This document shows, piece by piece, positions 8,367 to 15,675 of a stretch of DNA of 64,000 bases; position 1 is the first letter of the stretch; each line of letters begins with the position of its first letter. The position numbers were made by a program, and so were the translations under genes. The stretch comes from Pseudodesulfovibrio profundus. GTDB lineage: Bacteria > Desulfobacterota > Desulfovibrionia > Desulfovibrionales > Desulfovibrionaceae. Where the stretch lies: assembly GCF_900217235.1 (NCBI RefSeq), contig NZ_LT907975.1, positions 1,283,501 to 1,347,500 on the forward strand. Direction: 5' to 3'. Under the pieces are notes generated by a model. The model saw only the letters and a program-made list of their open reading frames with translations, ran no database searches and was not told where the DNA came from.

Positions 8367-9584
8367 TCAGGCTGCTAACTTCAATGGTTTGTTGATCTTG
8401 CCGATGTACAGCCGATCATGCGGCTTTCCCTCCTTTTCACATTGCTCCAAAGCGGTTTGGACCTTGAGCTCATCGCCGATCAATGAGGCCAACTTATCCA
8501 CCACCGGCGAGCGATCCAGCGTCTTTCGACCAGCTACGGTTGTGACCCGGAAACGGTGGGCGCCGGTCGAGATCCAGTCCTGTGTTCCGATCAAACTGTA
8601 CGTCTGCCGGATACGTTCTTCAGCATCTGTGATGCGTTCTTCCAAGACGGCCTTTCTTTCCTTGAGCATTGCAAGTTCTTCCAACTCCAAGCCGCAAGCG
8701 GAATCCGAGGGGATGCTCGCGGCCTGAAACTTGGGACAGTCCCCGTTGACATCGCACCAGTCACATAAGGGATGAAAGCCCCGGCAGTAATCCAGATCAC
8801 TCAACCCCAGGTTGCCTGCTCGCACATCTTCCGCCGCCCGCCAGATTGCCACAGCCGTTTGCATACATGCCTCAAGCATATCCATATCCGGCAAGTATGG
8901 CCCGAACGGTTTCACTTCGGACATGGAGATTGAAAGAACCCAAGCCTCGACATCCACGTTATCCGATGACTCGGGAAGGTCCACGCCGAACATTTTCTTT
9001 ATGGCTTGCGGGAATGTGACTTGCCGTAAATCCGTCTGTGGAACTGAAAAGCACGGCTGTGCCCAGCAGGACTTAAGCAGTCCAACCTGGCCATAGAGCT
9101 GCGCTTCGTACGACGCATAAAGTGACTCCGGAATGCGCCCATTGCTCTTGAGTTCCAAAATCCGGACAGCAGGTCGTTTCCCACCCCAAACCAGGGTGAA
9201 GTCAAGGTGAGCCTTGATAGTCACGCCATTGTGCTCGATAGAGATCTCAAGCTGCGGCACCAGCTTCACGCCGGTAGCTGTGAGAGCCTTCTCAATGCCA
9301 TACTCCTGCCAGTGACCACGCTGCAGGATGATCTGTCGCCCAAGAACACGGACCAGATCCTCATGGGCAAGTTCCCCCACGTCGGTTGTGGCGGGAATAG
9401 CGGATATGCCGAGCTTACTCGCAACGGCTGCCCGCATACACTCCACCCCCTTGCCGATGTCTGACATGCCGATGTACTGGCTGCGGTTTCCAAGTTCACT
9501 GGCGGTCTTCTCCTCGGCGTGGGCCAGAAGGCCTTGTGTCAGCAGCCGCATCAGCTCCTGTGCTTTGATTGTATCAGGCTGCAT
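8367..9584 (-). CDS. PD-(D/E)XK nuclease with Cas4/AddB-like Fe-S cysteine cluster
   Basis: About 405 residues. The nuclease core shows HLDF (catalytic Asp) followed after a GGKRPA turn by RILELKSN (the E-x-K pair), with a preceding conserved His in a HEDLVRVLG helix. A C-terminal cysteine group, YCRGFHPLCDWC then GDCP, fits the 4Fe-4S cluster of Cas4/AddB-type exonucleases. A late helix pair looks like a coiled coil. The ATG at 9584 has GGAGGT six bases upstream; a nearer ATG at 9590 touches the ribosome site. It overlaps the end of erf by 11 bases. An annealing protein with an exonuclease mirrors phage Red-type recombination pairs. Confidence 0.82.
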   Translation of the reverse strand: MQPDTIKAQELMRLLTQGLLAHAEEKTASELGNRSQYIGMSDIGKGVECMRAAVASKLGISAIPATTDVGELAHEDLVRVLGRQIILQRGHWQEYGIEKALTATGVKLVPQLEISIEHNGVTIKAHLDFTLVWGGKRPAVRILELKSNGRIPESLYASYEAQLYGQVGLLKSCWAQPCFSVPQTDLRQVTFPQAIKKMFGVDLPESSDNVDVEAWVLSISMSEVKPFGPYLPDMDMLEACMQTAVAIWRAAEDVRAGNLGLSDLDYCRGFHPLCDWCDVNGDCPKFQAASIPSDSACGLELEELAMLKERKAVLEERITDAEERIRQTYSLIGTQDWISTGAHRFRVTTVAGRKTLDRSPVVDKLASLIGDELKVQTALEQCEKEGKPHDRLYIGKINKPLKLAA

Positions 9585-10145
9585 CGGCATACCTCCACCA
9601 GACCTTACGATTGCCATCCCAGCGGAATCCGGCTTTACGCAGGAATTCTTTCTTCGCGTGGGTATCACCGGTCGCAAGCACGCATTGCTTGCCGTCACTG
9701 GCTGTACCTTTTCGATACTGTACGCCATCAAGACGAGGCAGATTAACCATACCAGTACCACTACCCACGGCAACCGATTTCGGCTGTGAATCGTCCGAAT
9801 TCATCCCGTGGCTACGGGGTGAAAATGAGGAGTTGTACGATTCTCTTTGATGAGATGCCATTTCGCCATCATCATCACTTTCGGTCACAATCCCTATCAA
9901 AGCCGACAATCCATATCGACGAGCATAGGTCATGGCCGAGCCATATCCTTGGGGATCATTCTTCGGCAGCGGCATGGTTAACAATGATGCCTGCCATTGT
10001 CCTGTCTCAGCATGGACGATTTTGGTCACCAGCCCAAGCTGGTTCGCCTCGACCGATACCGGGTACTGGGTCAGCCAGATGCCGTGCTGAAGCAGAGCAT
10101 CACTGCAGGCATTCATGACAGAATGAAGCGTTGCATACCGACTAT
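9574..10145 (-). pseudogene. ERF-family single-strand annealing protein, 3' part (gene split by IS256)
   Basis: This fragment encodes the core of an ERF (essential recombination function) protein. YATLHSVMNACSDALL is followed by the signature DPQGYGSAMTYARRYGLSAL and a DDDGE acidic end, then a C-terminal domain with GKQCVLATGDT and WRYADAA. ERF proteins anneal complementary single strands for phage and mobile-element recombination. The first base pairs at the right (10138-10145, CCGACTAT) are the target duplication of the inserted element, and the N-terminal part lies at 12925-13041. Joining the two halves with one target copy gives an open frame of 226 residues. Confidence 0.85.
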
Positions 10146-10261
10146 GGTAGTGTCCCACGACGTGGTGTAATTGGGGGTAAAGCCTCAAGGTCTTGAAAGA
10201 GGCCGCCGTTCGTTCCATAGGGTTTTGTAGCTAAAACAAGCCCGAAGGAGGAACGAACGGC

Positions 10262-11106
10262 ATGCCTGAGAAGAGAATGACAGGTCGGGACGGGTTCGAC
10301 AAGATTTTCGTCGAGTCCCACGGCGACTGGCTGCGTGAGATGGTCACGGCGATCGTGCACGAAGTGATGGAGGCTGAGGTGAGCGCAATAGCTGGAGCCG
10401 GCTACGGCGAACGAAAGGCGGAGCGGAACACGCACCGCAATGGCTACCGGGAGCGTCAGTGGACGACCCGAGTCGGCGACATTGATCTGCACATCCCGAA
10501 GCTCCGCGAGGGGTCGTATTTTCCGACGTTCCTGGAACCCCGCAGGCGCTCCGAGAAGGCCCTGATCGGCGTTATCAAGGAAGCCTACGTCCAAGGCGTG
10601 TCCACGCGCCGTGTGGAACGATTGTGCCAGCAGATGGGCATCGAGCGGATGGACAAGAATTTCGTTTCGCGCATGGTCCAGGACATCGAGGCTGAGGTTT
10701 TGGCGTTCAAGTCCCGCCCCCTGGAGGGCGAGTTCCCGTATGTGTTTGTGGATGCACGCTACGAGAAGGTCCGCCGGGAAGGCCGCGTGACAAGCATGGC
10801 GGTGCTGGTGGCCGTTGGCGTACGCATGGACGGCCACCGTGAGGTGCTTGGAGTGGAGCCCACGATGGGAGAACGCTATCTCCTGTGGCGGGATTTCCTG
10901 CAGGATCTGACCAGCCGTGGGTTGCAGGGCGTCCGACTGATAGTCAGTGATGCCCATGAAGGTTTGAAGCGGGCCATCACCGAAGTTTTTTCCGGAACAA
11001 GCTGGCAGCGTTGCCGCGTTCACTTCATGCGCTCCATGCTGGCTCATGTTTCCAAGCGCTATCAGCCAATGGTGTCCGCGTTGCTCAAGACCATTTTCGC
11101 CCAGCC
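10262..11106 (+). pseudogene. IS256-family transposase, 5' part (split by IS3)
   Basis: It encodes the N-terminal and most catalytic part of a Mutator/IS256 transposase. Visible motifs are NGYRERQWTTRVGDIDL, IPKLREGSYFP, VDARYEKVR with the first catalytic Asp, and SDAHEGLKRA with the second. The reading frame is broken at FAQP by the nested IS3 element. Rejoined with 12476-12857 it gives 408 residues, the usual length. A good AAGGAGG site precedes the ATG. Confidence 0.9.
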
Positions 11107-11178
11107 TGCGCTTTCCCCCGAAATTCGGACCACCGGTTAAGGTGGAGTCAGCGTCCTTAAACCGATAAGGAAGGACGC

Positions 11179-11457
11179 ATGACAAAGAGCAGCAAAAGAC
11201 GGAAACATTCGGACAAGTTTAAGGCCAAGGTCGCACTTGAGGCGATTCGTGGCGTGAAGACGCTTGCGCAACTGGCTGCGGAGTACAAAGTGCACCCCAA
11301 TCAGATTTCCACGTGGAAGCGGCAGCTCCTTGAGAATGTCGATGACATCTTTTCCAGTGGCAAGAAAGCCAAAAGCCAGGAGGAGATAACCGCACCGTTA
11401 TTTGAGGAGATCGGTCGGCTCAAGATGGACATCAAGTGGCTTGAAAAAAAGTTGTAA
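11179..11457 (+). CDS. IS3-family transposase OrfA, copy 1
   Basis: A 92-residue helix-turn-helix protein (FKAKVALEAIRGVKTLAQLA, then YKVHPNQISTWKRQLL) with a C-terminal leucine-zipper-like end (LKMDIKWLEKKL). It recognises the IS ends. Near its stop is the run A7G (11444-11451), and the -1 frame is open from there into orfB, so an OrfAB fusion by ribosomal frameshifting is likely, as known for IS3 elements. Confidence 0.93.
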   Translation: MTKSSKRRKHSDKFKAKVALEAIRGVKTLAQLAAEYKVHPNQISTWKRQLLENVDDIFSSGKKAKSQEEITAPLFEEIGRLKMDIKWLEKKL

Positions 11458-11471
11458 GCCTGCCGCTTGAG

Positions 11472-12299
11472 GTGCGCCGCCAGTGGATCAAACCAGATCG
11501 GGAGTATTCCATCCGGCGGCAATGCAAGTTGGCAGGCATTTCCCGTTCGGGATTTTACTACAAGCCTGTAGCCGAATCCGATGAAAATTTGGCCCTGATG
11601 CGTCTGATCGACGAGCAGTACCTGCGTCAGCCTGATTACGGCTCGCCGCGCATGACAGATTGGCTGAGGACACAAGGGCATCAGGTCAACCACAAGCGGG
11701 TTGAGCGACTGATGCAGATGATGGGCTTGCAGGCCATTACTCCAGGGCCGCATACGAGTGTCCCCAACCCGGAGCATCCCGTGTTTCCTTATCTGCTGAA
11801 AGGAGTTGCCATTGAACGAAAAAATCAAGTCTGGAGCGCTGATATCACCTACATCCCCATGCAGCGCGGCTTTCTGTACCTGGTGGCAGTGATAGACTGG
11901 TGGAGCCGCTTCGTGCTGGCTTGGGAGCTATCGAACTCGATGGATAGTTCTTTCTGCGTGGATGCGCTCAACAAGGCTTTGCGCATCTCTACGCCGGAGG
12001 TGTTCAACACGGACCAGGGAGCGCAGTTCACGAGTCGTGAATTTACCGGAGTTCTGCAGAGCAAGGGAATTGCAATCAGCATGGACGGCAAAGGTCGCGC
12101 AATCGACAACGTCTTCATTGAGCGGCTGTGGTGGACGGTGAAATATGAGGATATTTACCCCAGGGCGTACTGTGATGGGATCGAGCTATACCATGGGCTT
12201 ACGCGCTATTTTCGGTACTACAACGAGGAGCGCGGTCATTCGTCGTTGGACAAAAGAACTCCCGCTGACGTATACAGGGGCAACTTGAATGTTCATTGA
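11472..12299 (+). CDS. IS3-family transposase OrfB (DDE integrase domain), copy 1
   Basis: 275 residues with an HTH_21-like start (SIRRQCKLAGISRSGFYY) and an rve-type integrase core. The three acidic residues are in WSADITYIPM, FNTDQGAQFTS and DNVFIERLWWTVK (the Glu). The GTG start lies in the -1 frame relative to orfA. It appears intact and potentially active. The stop is followed by a structured GC-rich tail and not directly by the IS end. Confidence 0.94.
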   Translation: MRRQWIKPDREYSIRRQCKLAGISRSGFYYKPVAESDENLALMRLIDEQYLRQPDYGSPRMTDWLRTQGHQVNHKRVERLMQMMGLQAITPGPHTSVPNPEHPVFPYLLKGVAIERKNQVWSADITYIPMQRGFLYLVAVIDWWSRFVLAWELSNSMDSSFCVDALNKALRISTPEVFNTDQGAQFTSREFTGVLQSKGIAISMDGKGRAIDNVFIERLWWTVKYEDIYPRAYCDGIELYHGLTRYFRYYNEERGHSSLDKRTPADVYRGNLNVH

Positions 12300-12309
12300 C
12301 TTGGCTCGT

Positions 12310-12380
12310 AGCCGTTGCTCCGCTCCGCCCTCGGCCCTTCGGGCCGCCCCTACGGGGACGGGCTACGCTCCACAACGGCT
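12310..12380 (+). repeat. Structured GC-rich tail of IS3 copy 1
   Basis: Arms AGCCGTTG (12310-12317) and CAACGGCT (12373-12380) enclose further small hairpins GGCCC/GGGCC and CCCC/GGGG. The same block is found in copy 2 (about 19906-19976) and copy 3 (about 45821-45891). It lies between the orfB stop and the IS end and probably folds in RNA. A terminator or stability role is possible. Confidence 0.6.
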
Positions 12381-12475
12381 ATGGCGACCCGCCTCCTCGG
12401 AGGCACAAACTCGGACGCCGGGCTCCACCTTAAAAAGACCGATCAGTGGTCCAAAGGATGGGGGGAGGCGCAGCC

Positions 12476-12857
12476 CACCCTGGAAGAGGCCCGTAGGGAA
12501 CTGCGCAATGTGGTCGATGCGCTTGAGCCTAAATTTCCAGACGTGGCAAAGCTCGTGGAGGAGGCTGAGGACGAGGTGCTGACCTACATGGCGTTTCCAC
12601 CAGAGCATTGGCGCAAACTGTACTCCACGAATATGCTGGAGCGCCTCATGCGGACAATCAAGGCCCGCACCCGAGTGGTCAGCATCTTCCCTGACGAGAG
12701 GTCGCTGGAGCGCCTGGTTGGCGCCGTACTGATCGAAGAGAACGAGGAGTGGATGGAGGCCCGGCGCTATATCAGCGAAGCCTCAATGGCCAAACTCAAC
12801 GCCGCCCGGCCCCAGCTCCCCCCGCGGGGGGAGCTGGGCCTGGAAGAGGCCGCGTAG
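12476..12857 (+). pseudogene. IS256-family transposase, 3' part
   Basis: It continues the broken transposase. TLEEARRELRNVVDAL leads to STNMLERLMRTIKARTRVV, which holds the catalytic Glu, and then to FPDERSLERLVGAVLIE. The last codons contain a perfect 28-bp palindrome (12811-12838, arms CCCAGCTCCCCCCG). There is no start codon of its own, so this half is not translated alone. Confidence 0.9.
12811..12838. repeat. Perfect 28-bp palindrome at the 3' end of the IS256 transposase
   Basis: Arms 12811-12824 and 12825-12838 are exact complements and very GC-rich. It lies inside the last codons of the transposase and could fold into a strong RNA hairpin there. Confidence 0.75.
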
Positions 12858-12924
12858 GGGATCGAAAGGAAGGTAGTAACCCTGGGAGCTAAGACGGAAT
12901 TACACCACTTGACGGGACACAACT

Positions 12925-13041
12925 CCGACTATTGGTGAAAGTGTTCTCTGCATCCTTGAGCGCAGGAGAAAGAGTCTGCTGCACTTGAATCATCGCCTCC
13001 GCCAATTCCGTAATTTCTGGTGAACTCATTTGGGAATTCAT
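12925..13041 (-). pseudogene. ERF-family annealing protein, 5' part
   Basis: The first 39 codons of erf, starting MNSQMSSPEITELAEAM at 13041 with a strong GAGGAGGT site nine bases upstream. The frame enters the IS at TFTNSR. With the IS and one CCGACTAT copy removed it reads on as NSRYATLHS, the conserved ERF start of the core domain. The split therefore results from a single insertion. Confidence 0.85.
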
Positions 13042-13065
13042 GATTACCTCCTCGAAAAGATAAAA

Positions 13066-13094
13066 CCCCAGTGTCGCGAGATGCGACACTGGGG
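13066..13094 (-). terminator. Perfect hairpin directly upstream of erf (leader attenuator or terminator)
   Basis: Arms CCCCAGTGTCGC (13066-13077) and GCGACACTGGGG (13083-13094) with a 5-base loop. On the minus strand the stem is followed by TTTTATCTTTT and then the erf ribosome site, so it sits between any upstream promoter and erf. Confidence 0.65.
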
Positions 13095-13184
13095 TAGTTG
13101 GTCAAACCGAAGCTAAAAAGAACTAGCTCTCATGGAGGTGATATATATCTGTATTTTTTTGAAAAGCAGGTAACGGCTGGCGCT

Positions 13185-13229
13185 CTGTCACGCCGGAGGC
13201 CGAGGGTTCGAGTCCCTTCGGCTCCGCCA
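13185..13229 (+). pseudogene. 3' half of tRNA-Asp (GTC), attachment-site scar
   Basis: The sequence from CTGTCAC (anticodon loop with GTC) through the 3' anticodon stem, variable region, T-arm (GAGGG TTCGAGT CCCTT) and acceptor strand CGGCTCC plus GCCA matches the 3' half of a tRNA-Asp. The 5' half is missing: upstream bases cannot form the D-arm or the GGAGCCG acceptor strand. Such a half is what integration at a tRNA anticodon loop leaves at the far end of an element. A 16-bp terminator follows directly. Confidence 0.8.
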
Positions 13230-13233
13230 GTAA

Positions 13234-13274
13234 AGAACAAGGATCTTAATCGTTTAGGTTAAGATCCTTGTTCT
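13234..13274 (+). terminator. Strong terminator after the tRNA-Asp fragment
   Basis: Arms AGAACAAGGATCTTAA (13234-13249) and TTAAGATCCTTGTTCT (13259-13274) are perfect 16-bp complements with a 9-base loop, followed by ATTTTC. It is probably the original terminator of the tRNA-Asp gene. Confidence 0.8.
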
Positions 13275-13293
13275 ATTTTCTGGTCCGAAAAAC

Positions 13294-13317
13294 ATCGGAC
13301 ACATCCATCGGACACAT
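13294..13317 (+). repeat. Direct repeat ATCGGACACAT x2 (13-bp period)
   Basis: ATCGGACACAT at 13294-13304 and 13307-13317, 65 bases after the tRNA-Asp fragment. The position parallels the TGTACAAC pair after tRNA-Ala. It may be an old integrase arm site. The remaining sequence to 13450 shows no gene. Confidence 0.6.
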
Positions 13318-13450
13318 TTTTATTTTTAGGTAGTAATCGCGCAGGGTTGGAATGTGCGATTTTGTCGCGGCTTCCGGCTATATGCGCTTATCCTCTTGGA
13401 TTTGCTTGAGAAGTGGGATGGGTCAGGTTTTTGAAGGATGAGGCTCAGAT

Positions 13451-14385
13451 TTAGTATAGTCCATCGCCTTCTAGGGCTTTATCAATCTTGTGGTCTAGTT
13501 CTTTCCAATAGCATTCATGGAATCTACCTTTTCCTAAAAACATAAACACCGAACCTTCTTTAGGGTCGTCGTTCAGTCGAGGAATCTCAATAATAGTATA
13601 TTGCAATACGCTCTTTGGTAGCCCCTTTTGTGGTGGAAAGCCTTCAAAGTCCTCAGAATGCAGATAAGTGTCATTGAATATGCCGCCAAGAGTGGTGAGT
13701 GGGGCAAGTTCTTGGTGGACAGTAGGCAAAATGAAATGGAAGGCGTAATTGTCAATATCCTTCTGTTTTCCAGCGTATTGGGTTTCATCTGGTTGTATGA
13801 CAATTATTGTGCAGCTTATAGGGTGCAGAAGAGGCTTCTGAAGCCTGTATTTTGCCATCTGTTTTTTTAACTTTTGTTCAATCCGTTCTTTGAAGTCTGA
13901 GGAATCACCTTGCTTCAACGGTGGAGAACCCAGTGCTACACAGCTCGGCAAACCGAGGATTTGCCTGCGGTGAATCTTGTAAAGTTCCTGTTTTAAGTTT
14001 TTCAAATAATCTTCATGAGTTTCATAGCCGGACATCAACGTTTCAAACATGCCGAAATTGAAGTCGATAACTCCCAAGAGGTCTTCTTGTCTTTGGCTGT
14101 CGCTCATGTATTGCATCGCAGCGATTGCTTTGTCTCCTAACACACCATCATAATCTGCTGGATCAAAAGAGGAATCATGCTCTTGATGATACCTATTGCC
14201 TTCATCTAGGTGGTGGGGGGACAAATTGTTTAATAGGGCTAAGTCCTGGACTAGGTGGTCAAGCTTATCAACCTTGAGTCGTAAGCAAGGTTTCATGTGC
14301 TTAACTGGGTCCACTTCTTTTAAAAAGTAGAAGTTGACACTTAGAAATTTTATTTGGGAGTCGTCTTTCATCAGCAGCCGACCCC
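13451..14385 (-). pseudogene. RusA-like protein, 3' part (gene split by an IS3-family element)
   Basis: It encodes the C-terminal ~310 residues of a 421-residue protein. Two segments recall RusA Holliday-junction resolvases: LLMKDDSQIKFLSVNFYF directly after the break, and KDIDNYAFHFILP followed by NDTYLHSED near the end. RusA uses a DxDN motif and a DDxQ motif as its metal ligands. The order and spacing differ from a classical ~120-residue RusA, so it may be a two-domain relative or only a look-alike. Base composition is A+T-richer than the housekeeping genes. The gene resumes at 15676. Confidence 0.6.
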
Positions 14386-14446
14386 AGAAGTGGCCTCGGT
14401 TCTTCGGACCACTGAGCGACGATTTTAAGGTGGACACGTTTACGAG

Positions 14447-15328
14447 CTACGCCGCTCTTTCGTTCCAGGCCAGAGGGGGTACCCCCTCTGGCCTGGAACG
14501 GTTCTGATATATCTCCATCGGCTTCTTGCCGTCAAAAGCAAAATGCGGACGTCGATTGTTGTAGAAATCGAACCACCAAGCCAAGGCTTGCCGCAGTTCG
14601 CTTCCGGTTCCCATCTCACGCAGGTAAGCACATTCATATTTCAACGAACGCCACAGACGCTCGATCATCACATTATCCATCCATCGGCCTCGACCGTCCA
14701 TGGAGATACGAATTCCAGCCTCTCTGAGCGTCCGTGTGAACTCGTAGCTGGTGAACTGTGATCCCTGGTCGGTGTTGAAGATTTCCGGCACCCCATAACG
14801 ATTCAGGGCTTCTTCCAAGGCAGACACGCAGAAATCAGCATCCATCGTGTTTGAGAGCCTCCACGACAGGACGGCCCGACTGTGCCAGTCCATGACCGCC
14901 ACAAGGTATAAGAAGCCGCGTGTCATGGGGATATACGTGATGTCGGCACACCAAACCTGATTGGGCTTCGTAATCGCCTTGTGCCGCAGCAAATACGGAT
15001 ACGTCTTATGTTGCGGATGCGGATGGCTTGTCTTTGGCTTTTGGTAAATCGCCATCAGGCCCATTTTACGCATCAGACGTCGTACCCGTTCACGACCGAC
15101 CCTTTGCCCTTCGTCTCGTAGGGTATTACGCATCTGTCTGGAACCGAAAAACGGCAGCTCCATAAACAACTCATCGATTCGGCGCATAAGGGCCAGGTTG
15201 GCCGGAGATTCGCCGATCGGTTCGTAGTAGTACGTCGATCGGTACAGCTTGAGAATTCGGCATTGCCGCCGGATACTGAGCTCGGGGTGAGTCTTGTCGA
15301 CCACCTCTCGCCTTCGCTCACAGCTCAA
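14447..15328 (-). CDS. IS3-family transposase OrfB, second type
   Basis: 293 residues with the HTH_21 region (SIRRQCRILKLYRSTYYY) and an intact DDE core: WCADITYIPM, FNTDQGSQFTS and DNVMIERLWRSLKYE. It begins at a TTG overlapping the orfA stop (TTGA), so coupling is likely. The last codons overlap a perfect 40-bp palindrome. It appears full length and potentially active. Confidence 0.93.
   Translation of the reverse strand: MSCERRREVVDKTHPELSIRRQCRILKLYRSTYYYEPIGESPANLALMRRIDELFMELPFFGSRQMRNTLRDEGQRVGRERVRRLMRKMGLMAIYQKPKTSHPHPQHKTYPYLLRHKAITKPNQVWCADITYIPMTRGFLYLVAVMDWHSRAVLSWRLSNTMDADFCVSALEEALNRYGVPEIFNTDQGSQFTSYEFTRTLREAGIRISMDGRGRWMDNVMIERLWRSLKYECAYLREMGTGSELRQALAWWFDFYNNRRPHFAFDGKKPMEIYQNRSRPEGVPPLAWNERAA
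14461..14500. repeat. Perfect 40-bp palindrome at the 3' end of the IS3 orfB
   Basis: Arms 14461-14480 and 14481-14500 are exact complements, centred on GGGTACCC. It lies in the last codons of the transposase and would form a 20-bp RNA stem. Confidence 0.8.
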
Positions 15329-15609
15329 ATTTTGGCGAAGGCTTGTTGCAAAAAATCCTTCTCCACCGTGAGCTGGCCAATCTTGGCGTGAAGCTCCTTG
15401 ATCTGGGCCCCGTTATCCTGACGGCCGACGGCCTTGCCTGAAAAGGACGCCACGATCCCTTCCTTGGCCTGCTTCTTCCACTGGGAAACCTGATTGGGGT
15501 GTACGCCGTACTTGCTGGCGAGTTCCGACAGGGTGTGTTCCCCGGACAGGGCATCCAGGGCGACTCGGGCTTTGAATTCCGCGCTGAAACGTTTTCTCGT
15601 CTTGGACAT
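15325..15609 (-). CDS. IS3-family transposase OrfA, second type
   Basis: A 94-residue HTH protein (FSAEFKARVALDALSGEHTL, YGVHPNQVSQWKKQA) ending in a helix EKDFLQQAFAKI. It overlaps orfB by four bases. It binds the IS ends in the transposition complex (family knowledge). Confidence 0.92.
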   Translation of the reverse strand: MSKTRKRFSAEFKARVALDALSGEHTLSELASKYGVHPNQVSQWKKQAKEGIVASFSGKAVGRQDNGAQIKELHAKIGQLTVEKDFLQQAFAKI

Positions 15610-15675
15610 GAATTGCCTCCTTCGGGCAGTTTATGTCCACCTTATCGAGTGGTCCAGTTTTCCGAGGCCACTTCT

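Larger units (their letters stand above)
11107..12472 (+). mobile_element. IS3-family element, copy 1 (1366 bp)
   Basis: Ends are TGCGCTTTCCCCC and the imperfect complement GGGGGGAGGCGCA, with GGACCAC in both subterminal parts. A 3-bp target duplication GCC flanks it (11104-11106 and 12473-12475). It encodes orfA and orfB plus a GC-rich structured tail. It matches copy 3 at 45729-47094 without a visible protein difference. Confidence 0.9.
10146..12924 (+). mobile_element. IS256-family element carrying a nested IS3-family element
   Basis: The outer ends are related inverted repeats, GGTAGTGTCCC at 10146 and its complement AGTTGTGTCCC at 12924, with GTGGTGTAATT/AATTACACCAC further in. Flanks are an 8-bp duplication CCGACTAT (10138-10145 and 12925-12932), as expected for IS256. 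The element sits inside erf. Without the nested 1366-bp IS3 copy plus its 3-bp duplication it would be about 1.41 kb, normal for the family. Confidence 0.9.
14386..15675 (-). mobile_element. IS3-family element, second type (about 1290 bp)
   Basis: Ends are inverted repeats AGAAGTGGCCTCGG (14386) and CCGAGGCCACTTCT (15675), with GGACCACT and AAGGTGGAC motifs repeated further in. The flanks carry CCC on both sides (14383-14385 and 15676-15678), the likely 3-bp target duplication. It is inserted in the RusA-like gene. It encodes orfA and orfB on the minus strand. Confidence 0.85.

Noticed and set aside
10142-11185. Open frame of ~347 codons antisense to the IS256 transposase
   Set aside because: It runs across the IS boundary and mirrors the transposase codons; no start context or domain.
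12889-13089. A separate 66-residue gene
   Set aside because: Its end lies in IS256 sequence and its beginning is the erf leader; only codons from 13041 to the IS edge are genuine erf.
3349-13229. tRNA-Ala and the tRNA-Asp half as the two ends of one element
   Set aside because: Their 3' halves do not share a core sequence, so they cannot be the two attachment sites of a single integration event.
13294-13317. Start of a CRISPR array
   Set aside because: Only two 11-bp repeats with a 2-bp spacer, no further units and no cas operon; the nearby Cas4-like nuclease belongs with ERF.
13451-14437. The RusA-like 3' part as an independent gene starting within the IS
   Set aside because: The first ~18 codons are IS sequence, and joining to the 5' part across a target duplication explains the frame better.
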